NCBI GenBank assembly: GCA_027484055.1
Contig: JAIXQH010000067.1
Location: 1 to 64,000 of the forward strand
Length of the DNA: 64,000 bases
Source: Verrucomicrobiaceae bacterium
Lineage (GTDB): Bacteria > Verrucomicrobiota > Verrucomicrobiia > Verrucomicrobiales > Akkermansiaceae
Direction of reading: 5' to 3'
Part shown: one piece after another, positions 59,307 through 64,000 of the stretch
Layout of the letters: each line of letters begins with the position of its first letter
Position numbering within the stretch: position 1 is the first letter of the stretch
Program-made: the position numbers and the translations under genes
Notes under the pieces: model-generated
Databases searched by the model: none
What the model saw: the letters and a program-made list of their open reading frames with translations, nothing else
What the model was told of the DNA's origin: nothing

Positions 59307-60674
59307 ATGCCTGAAACTCCGCCGATCCACTCTGGCCTGCAACCTTCCCTAGGGCCTTGGCAGGTTCTTTTTTACGGTCTCGGCTCGATGCTAGGCGCGG
59401 GGATCTATGCACTCGTCGGCCGGGCTGCTGAGTCACTGGGAAATGCGATCTGGCTGGCATTTCTCGCGGCAATGGTGGCGGCGCTGCTGACTGGCTTGTC
59501 CTACGCCTGTGTCGGTGGGCGCTACGCCAAGGCCGGAGGCGCAGCTTACGTCACGCAGCGTGCACTTGGCCGTCCAGCGCTGAGTTACATGGTCGGTATC
59601 GCGGTGATGATGAGTGGCTTGACGAGTATGGCGACGGGATGTCAGGCGATTGCGGAAAATTTAGAGAAAGCGCTGGGAATGGCTCTTCCGATCAAGGCGG
59701 TGGCCATCTTGATCGTATTTCTCGTCGGCTGCGTGATCGCACGTGGCATGAAGGAAAGCATGTGGCTGAATATCCTCTGCACGGTGGTCGAGGCCTCGGG
59801 TTTACTTTTCATCATCGTGGTCGGGATGAAGTTCTGGGGGGCGGTGAATTATTTGGAAACCCCGACGGATGTCAGCGGGGTCGGCTCGGGAATCACGCTT
59901 GCGCTCGTGCTGCAAGGCGCGGTTTTGATGTTTTTTTCGTTTATCGGCTTCGAGGATATTTTGAATGTCAGTGAGGAGGTGAAAAATCCTAAAAGGGACA
60001 TCCCGTTTGGCCTGATCGGCGCGATGATTGTGGCGACGCTGATCTACATGGCAGTGGCCATCACAGCGGTGTCCGTGCTGCCATGGCGGGAGCTGGCAGC
60101 GAGTAAAACGCCACTCATGGAGGTGGCAAAGCGGGCGGCTCCGTGGTTTGGCGGGATTGACCGAATTTACCTAGGAGTGACGATTTTCGCAATCGGGAAT
60201 ACTGCGTTGCTCAACTACTTGATGGGGTCACGCTTGCTCTATGGCATGAGTCATCAAGGGCTTATGCCGTCATTTCTTGGGCGGCTGCACACGAAGCGCA
60301 GGACGCCACAGATGGCTATCATGGTGCTTTTTTGCATCGTCGCGCTGCTGATTTTGAGTGGCGGTGTGAAGCCTCTGGCGGAGGCGACGGTCCTTTTGCT
60401 ACTCGTCGTTTTCACCTTGGTGAACGTGTCATTGCTCGTGCTGAAGCATCGGGAAAACGAGCCGGTAGATGGCTTCGACGTGCCACGGCTCGTGCCGATT
60501 CTGGGCGCGGTGGTTTGCAGTGTTCTGGTTGCGGTGCGTGTGCAATCCGCCTTCACAAGCACCAAGCCGGATGCGGGTGTCGCCCCATTGATCGCGTTGG
60601 CGACTTTCATGGTGAGCTACGTGCTTTTTCGCCTGCTTAAACCAAAGGCGGCTTCAGCCGTGGCTCCCTTGTGA
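59307..60674 (+). CDS. APC-superfamily amino acid permease
   Basis: A 455-residue protein with 12 predicted membrane helices from the ATG at 59307. The first helix motif GLGSMLGAGIYALVG is the amino-acid-binding unwound region of APC transporters; FSFIGFEDILNVSEEVKNP and RDIPFGLIGAM are the consensus loop after helix 6. Substrate cannot be told from sequence. It is convergent with the DeoR gene (16 nt between stops). Confidence 0.88.
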   Translation: MPETPPIHSGLQPSLGPWQVLFYGLGSMLGAGIYALVGRAAESLGNAIWLAFLAAMVAALLTGLSYACVGGRYAKAGGAAYVTQRALGRPALSYMVGIAVMMSGLTSMATGCQAIAENLEKALGMALPIKAVAILIVFLVGCVIARGMKESMWLNILCTVVEASGLLFIIVVGMKFWGAVNYLETPTDVSGVGSGITLALVLQGAVLMFFSFIGFEDILNVSEEVKNPKRDIPFGLIGAMIVATLIYMAVAITAVSVLPWRELAASKTPLMEVAKRAAPWFGGIDRIYLGVTIFAIGNTALLNYLMGSRLLYGMSHQGLMPSFLGRLHTKRRTPQMAIMVLFCIVALLILSGGVKPLAEATVLLLLVVFTLVNVSLLVLKHRENEPVDGFDVPRLVPILGAVVCSVLVAVRVQSAFTSTKPDAGVAPLIALATFMVSYVLFRLLKPKAASAVAPL

Positions 60675-60690
60675 CAGCGAGGTTGCCCAA

Positions 60691-61452
60691 CTACTCGCCT
60701 TTTAACACTTCGATCCCACGGCCTTCGAGTTGTTCGATGAAGGCTGGGTCACCTGCGCGGTCTGTAATGAGGCAGCTTAAATCCGCGATTTCACCGAAGA
60801 AAAAGGAAGCCTTTTGGCCCAGCTTCGAGTGGTCCCCCAAGAAGACAACGTCCTCGGCACTTGCGATCACCCGTTCTTTGAATGCCGCTTGCCGTGCGTT
60901 GCGTTCGCTTACGCCCCGCTCTAAGTGAAGGCCATTTCCTGAGAAAAACATCCGATGAATGTTGTAGCGTTTCAGGGATTTTTCCGCAGTCAGCCCGATG
61001 AATGAGCGCGAGCGGGAATCGAACAGGCCGCCAGTGCAAATAAGGTCCAGATTGGGGCGGTCCGAGAGCACGTTGAAAACGTTCAGCGCATTCGTTAAAA
61101 CGGTCAGCGGTAAGTCGGGTAAAAACTCGGCGAGCGTCAGCACGGTAGAACTCGCATCGAGAAAAATCGTCTCGTTTGCTTGAATCCGATTGGCGGCCAA
61201 GCGGGCGATGGCCTGCTTTTCCTCGCGACGGACGGCCTGGCGCTCGGTGAAGGGGAGTTCCTCACCCGTTCTCTCTGGTCGGCTGGCTCCGCCGTGAGTG
61301 CGAATGAGTTCGCCCCGCCGCTCCAGGATTTCAAAGTCTTTGCGAATCGTTTCGTCCGTCACGGCCAGCTCAGCAGCCGTCTCGATAGTTCTCAAAGATC
61401 CCGCGCCGTGCAGGAGTTCTAAAATTCGGCGTTGTCGGTCAATGGCTAGCAC
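60691..61452 (-). CDS. DeoR-family repressor, probably of the BMC operon
   Basis: I use the GTG at 61452 (253 residues); a TTG at 61509 would leave only 28 nt before the divergent gene. It has a DeoR helix-turn-helix at about 5-55 (RQRRILELLHGAGSLRTIET, VTDETIRKDFEILERRGELI) and a sugar-phosphate-sensing C-terminal domain with IFLDASSTVLTLAEFL, LTNALNVFNVL and CTGGLFDSRSRSFIG. It is divergent from pduL. In PVC bacteria a DeoR regulator flanks this BMC type, so it likely senses a rhamnose or fucose catabolite (inference). Confidence 0.88.
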   Translation of the reverse strand: MLAIDRQRRILELLHGAGSLRTIETAAELAVTDETIRKDFEILERRGELIRTHGGASRPERTGEELPFTERQAVRREEKQAIARLAANRIQANETIFLDASSTVLTLAEFLPDLPLTVLTNALNVFNVLSDRPNLDLICTGGLFDSRSRSFIGLTAEKSLKRYNIHRMFFSGNGLHLERGVSERNARQAAFKERVIASAEDVVFLGDHSKLGQKASFFFGEIADLSCLITDRAGDPAFIEQLEGRGIEVLKGE

Positions 61453-61537
61453 AATTGGTTTTTTTCTGTGTTTTGTTGGAAATTTTTGGAAATTCGGTTG
61501 ACTTGTCAATCAAATCCGACGAAACCGTGACTCCCAC
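61453..61537. promoter_or_regulatory. Divergent BMC/DeoR control region with repeats
   Basis: Two copies of TTGGAAATT start at 61476 and 61486 (10-bp period, one helical turn). Next to them is the palindrome TTGAC-TT-GTCAA at 61498-61509. Both lie between the deoR-like gene and pduL and are the best candidates for the DeoR operator. Confidence 0.5.
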
Positions 61538-62218
61538 ATGGCCGCACCGATCACCCAATCTACTCCACGAGCCGTCGTCGAACACATGGTTCGCGAGCAA
61601 GTCTATGCCAGCATGGGCTTATCCTTGCCAGCGGCTTCCAAGGCTCCTAATGCTTTGCTTGTCAACATCTCCGCTCGCCACTGCCACCTTACGCAAGCAG
61701 CGGTCGAAGCCCTCTTCGGACCCGGGCATCAGCTCACGCCGATGAAGGGGCTTTATCAAAATGGCCAATTCGCCGCGAAGGAGTCCATCACACTGATCGG
61801 CCCACGCAGCCGGATCATTTCCAACCTCCGCATCCTTGGTCCTTGTCGTGACTTAAATCAGGTTGAGCTCGCTTATACCGATGCGATTTCACTCGGTTTC
61901 GACATTCCTGTCGCCATGTCCGGTGCCATCAAGGGCACTCCGGGTTGCATGTTGATGGGCCCCCACGGTTATTTCCAAATGGACGAAGGCGTCATTCGCG
62001 CTCAACCCCATGCCCACATGCATCCCGATGATGCGGCTTATTACGGTGTCAAGCACCTCGACACCATGAAGCTGAAAGTCCACGGCCCACTCGCCATGAC
62101 TTTCGACAACTTGATCGTCCGCGTCGATCCATCCTTCAAACTCGAAGTCCACATCGACACCGACGAAGGCAACGCCTGTGGCCTCAAGCCTGACACTTTC
62201 TGCGAACTCACCAAGTAA
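61538..62218 (+). CDS. pduL: BMC phosphotransacylase PduL
   Basis: A 226-residue PduL. The N-terminal amphipathic helix (TPRAVVEHMVREQVYASMG, about 9-27) looks like an encapsulation peptide. Zinc-binding histidines are in LVNISARHCHLT and the HAHMHPDDAAYYGV segment; two PduL beta-barrel repeats are present. PduL converts acyl-CoA to acyl-phosphate inside the BMC, recycling CoA, and the acetate kinase encoded downstream makes ATP from the product. It is the first gene of the plus-strand BMC run. Confidence 0.92.
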   Translation: MAAPITQSTPRAVVEHMVREQVYASMGLSLPAASKAPNALLVNISARHCHLTQAAVEALFGPGHQLTPMKGLYQNGQFAAKESITLIGPRSRIISNLRILGPCRDLNQVELAYTDAISLGFDIPVAMSGAIKGTPGCMLMGPHGYFQMDEGVIRAQPHAHMHPDDAAYYGVKHLDTMKLKVHGPLAMTFDNLIVRVDPSFKLEVHIDTDEGNACGLKPDTFCELTK

Positions 62219-62251
62219 TCTCAATCCAATCCCATATCACCAACTAACATT

Positions 62252-62524
62252 ATGAGCACTGCACTCGGCATGATCGAAACTAAAGGCTACGTCGGCAGCG
62301 TCGAAGCCACCGACGCCATGGCTAAGGCCGCCAACGTTGAACTCGTCAAACAAATCCAAACTGGCGGTGGCTTCCTCACCGTCCTCGTCAAAGGCGACGT
62401 CGGCAGCGTGAAAGCAGCCGTTGATGCCGGTGCAGAAGCAGCAGGCCGCGTAGGCGAGCTGGTTTCTTCCCACGTCATCGCTCGTCCGCACATCGAGCTC
62501 CTTAGCCAATTCGGCATCGCTTGA
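62252..62524 (+). CDS. BMC-H hexameric shell protein (first)
   Basis: A 90-residue single Pfam-BMC protein: ALGMIETKGYVGSVEATDAM, LVKQIQTGGGFLTVLVKGDV, VKAAVDAGAEAA, and ending VIARPHIELLSQFG. The GGGF loop forms the central pore region. Such hexamers tile the facets of microcompartments. It starts 33 nt after pduL. Confidence 0.94.
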   Translation: MSTALGMIETKGYVGSVEATDAMAKAANVELVKQIQTGGGFLTVLVKGDVGSVKAAVDAGAEAAGRVGELVSSHVIARPHIELLSQFGIA

Positions 62525-62560
62525 ACCTTCATTTTTTAACCCTCTAAACTTACCAATACC

Positions 62561-62839
62561 ATGGCCAAGCAAGCAATCGGCATCATCGAAACCAAAGGTT
62601 TCGTCGCCCTCATCGAAGCCTCGGACGCAGCTCTCAAGGCAGCGGACATCAAAATGACCGGCTGGGATAAAATCGGCTCCGGCCTCGTCACCGGTTTCTT
62701 CACGGGAGACGTCGCAGCTGTCAAAGCCGGCCTCGACGCCGCCGCATCAGCCGGCTCCCGCATCGGCACGGTGACTTCCGTGCAAATCATCCCACGTCCA
62801 CACGACGACCTGTCGAAGCTCGGCACTTGGATCGCCTGA
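62561..62839 (+). CDS. BMC-H hexameric shell protein (second)
   Basis: A 92-residue paralogue of the preceding protein (AIGIIETKGFVALIEASDAA, IGSGLVTGFFTGDVAAVKAG, IIPRPHDDLSKLG). The pore loop differs (IGSGLV instead of TGGGFL), suggesting different metabolite gating in mixed shells. Two adjacent BMC-H genes are the arrangement known from the Planctomycetes-Verrucomicrobia BMC loci. Confidence 0.94.
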   Translation: MAKQAIGIIETKGFVALIEASDAALKAADIKMTGWDKIGSGLVTGFFTGDVAAVKAGLDAAASAGSRIGTVTSVQIIPRPHDDLSKLGTWIA

Positions 62840-62858
62840 TTTCGTTAAACGTTAGATA

Positions 62859-62893
62859 TTAAAAGTTAAAGGGATATTCCTTCTAACTTTTAA
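62859..62893. repeat. Hairpin between shell and acetate kinase genes
   Basis: A perfect 10-bp inverted repeat TTAAAAGTTA...TAACTTTTAA with an inner AAGG/CCTT. It is AT-rich and has no T-tract after it, so it looks like a processing or attenuation hairpin rather than a terminator. Confidence 0.5.
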
Positions 62894-62922
62894 CAAATAA
62901 CCAATAACCTCATTTAATACCC

Positions 62923-64000
62923 ATGCTCGTTCTCGTCGCCAACCTTGGCTCCACTTCATTTAAATACCGTCTCTTCCGCATGAATGAGAACGGTGGAGAT
63001 GTCATTGCCAAGGGAGGCTACGAGCGCGTCACGGATCATGCCGTTGTCATCGAGGACGCACTTGCGACCCTCCAGAAAGACGGCATCATCGCGAGCGCTG
63101 ACGAGATTGAAGCTGTGGGTTTCAAGACGGTTTTAGGAAAAGATGTGAGTGGCTGCGTCATCGCCGATCAGACGGTGATCGACGCGCTCGATGGCTTCAC
63201 CGCTGTCGCTCCCGCGCACAATCCTCCTTACGCCGCCGGCATTCGTCAGTTTGAAAAGGCGCTGCCAAAGGCACGTCTCGTCGCGCTTTTTGAAACCGCT
63301 TTCTACCAGTGGACCTCCCCAGCGTATTACAACTACGCTATCCCACAAAGCTGGCGTGACATTGGCATTCGTCGCTACGGCTTCCATGGTGCCAGCCATA
63401 AATTCATCGCTGAGCGTTCCGCAGAACTCTGCGACCGCGAGGACATCGCGGAAATTGCCCGCCGCCTTTACTTGGACGGGCCTCAGGAAGTTTCCGCCAA
63501 GCCATTCCGCGTCGTTTCTTGTCACCTCGGTGGTTCAAGTTCGGTGACCGGCATCCGCAACGGTGTCGCTATCGGTTCCAGCATGGGCTTCTCGCCCCAA
63601 AGCGGACTCCCGCAAAACAATCGTGTCGGCGACCTTGATTCCGGTGCAATCCCCTATGCGATGCGCACTCTCGGACTCTCACTCGATGAGGCCGAGCGTC
63701 AATTGGCCAAAGAATCCGGCCTGCTCGGACTTTCCGGTGTCTCCAATGACGCCCGCGACATCGAAAAAGCCGCTGCCGAAGGAAACCCCGCCGCCGTTCT
63801 CGCTCTCGAAGCTAACATCCACTCGATCCGTCACTGGATCGGTGCCTTCCTCCTTGATCTCGGCGGCCTCGACGCCCTCGTCTTCACCGCTGGCATCGGC
63901 GAAAATGGCCGCGACACCCGCGCTGCCGTTTGCAAGGACCTCGAAGCCTTTGGAATCTTTTTGGATCCCGAAAAAAACGCGGCCTGTCGCGCCACGGAGG
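62923..64000 (+). CDS. ackA: Acetate/propionate kinase (3' end outside window)
   Basis: The first 359 residues of an acetokinase, from the ATG at 62923. It has NLGSTSFKYRLF (the N-terminal phosphate loop), APAHNPPYAAGIRQFEKALP, FETAFYQW, YGFHGASHKFIAERS, VVSCHLGGSSSVTGIRNG, and FTAGIGENGRDTRAA. It turns the acyl phosphate made by PduL into the acid plus ATP. The N-terminal phosphate loop has STSFK where AckA usually has SSSLK. No encapsulation peptide is visible at the N-terminus. The gene runs off the window end. Confidence 0.92.
   Translation, partial: MLVLVANLGSTSFKYRLFRMNENGGDVIAKGGYERVTDHAVVIEDALATLQKDGIIASADEIEAVGFKTVLGKDVSGCVIADQTVIDALDGFTAVAPAHNPPYAAGIRQFEKALPKARLVALFETAFYQWTSPAYYNYAIPQSWRDIGIRRYGFHGASHKFIAERSAELCDREDIAEIARRLYLDGPQEVSAKPFRVVSCHLGGSSSVTGIRNGVAIGSSMGFSPQSGLPQNNRVGDLDSGAIPYAMRTLGLSLDEAERQLAKESGLLGLSGVSNDARDIEKAAAEGNPAAVLALEANIHSIRHWIGAFLLDLGGLDALVFTAGIGENGRDTRAAVCKDLEAFGIFLDPEKNAACRATE

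Noticed and set aside
62859-62893. Terminator between shell protein and acetate kinase
   Set aside because: Perfect stem but AT-rich and without a T-run, and ending the transcript before ackA would split the BMC operon.
1-64000. tRNA, rRNA or CRISPR array
   Set aside because: I looked for T-loop-like sequences and for evenly spaced short repeats and found none that held up by eye.

Overview
The window most likely comes from a member of the Verrucomicrobia (PVC superphylum). The evidence is a PEP-CTERM secreted protein, a second secreted protein with a verrucomicrobial-style C-terminus, a bacterial microcompartment (BMC) locus of the Planctomycetes-Verrucomicrobia type (DeoR regulator, PduL, two BMC-H proteins, acetate kinase), rhamnogalacturonan-degrading enzymes, and a peptidoglycan/division (dcw) cluster. 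Most of the window is GC-rich. AT-richer stretches are the Rhs tip at the left edge and the stress island at about 13-21 kb. I saw no tRNA, rRNA or CRISPR array.

Layout. 0-1.9 kb: 3' end of an Rhs gene with a variable toxin-like tip, a probable immunity gene and an orphan Rhs fragment. 1.9-6.6 kb (minus): rhamnosidase, GH105-DUF4861 hydrolase and esterase, a rhamnogalacturonan operon. 6.7-13 kb: tandem thioredoxin protein, FolB, a HAD-Nudix fusion, a DciA-like protein, ferredoxin, coproheme decarboxylase and two proteins of unknown function. 13-21 kb: a decayed ISAs1 transposase followed by a stress island (BON, PRC-barrel, Dps, oleate hydratase, DUF883, small DUF2934-like proteins). Five transcription units of the island carry the same 18-19 bp motif, consensus TAGGGTTACACCCCATAG. 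21-25.5 kb (minus): two paralogous secreted proteins around a PstS-like binding protein, with a shared palindrome upstream of both paralogues. 26.5-27.8 kb: a small arsenic-type operon. 28-32 kb: MYG1-like hydrolase, UppP and membrane proteins.

32.3-43.8 kb is the dcw cluster mraZ-rsmH-ftsL-ftsI-murE-murF-mraY-murD-lysM-ftsW, tightly overlapped and ending at ftsW. The rsmH 5' region carries an unusual tandem palindromic element whose hairpins show compensatory base changes between copies. 44-49.4 kb is a type IV pilus/type II secretion set (two assembly ATPases, a PilC/GspF platform protein and a GspG-like pseudopilin). 50-59 kb holds a CysJ-like flavoprotein, an isolated nuoA, rpmE2, hisF, and a pentose-phosphate block (an RpiB-GlyA fusion, zwf, opcA). 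The window ends inside the BMC operon at acetate kinase.

A metabolic thread joins the two ends: the first operon would release L-rhamnose from pectin, and the BMC type at the other end is known from PVC bacteria to process the lactaldehyde made from L-rhamnose and L-fucose. That link is inference.
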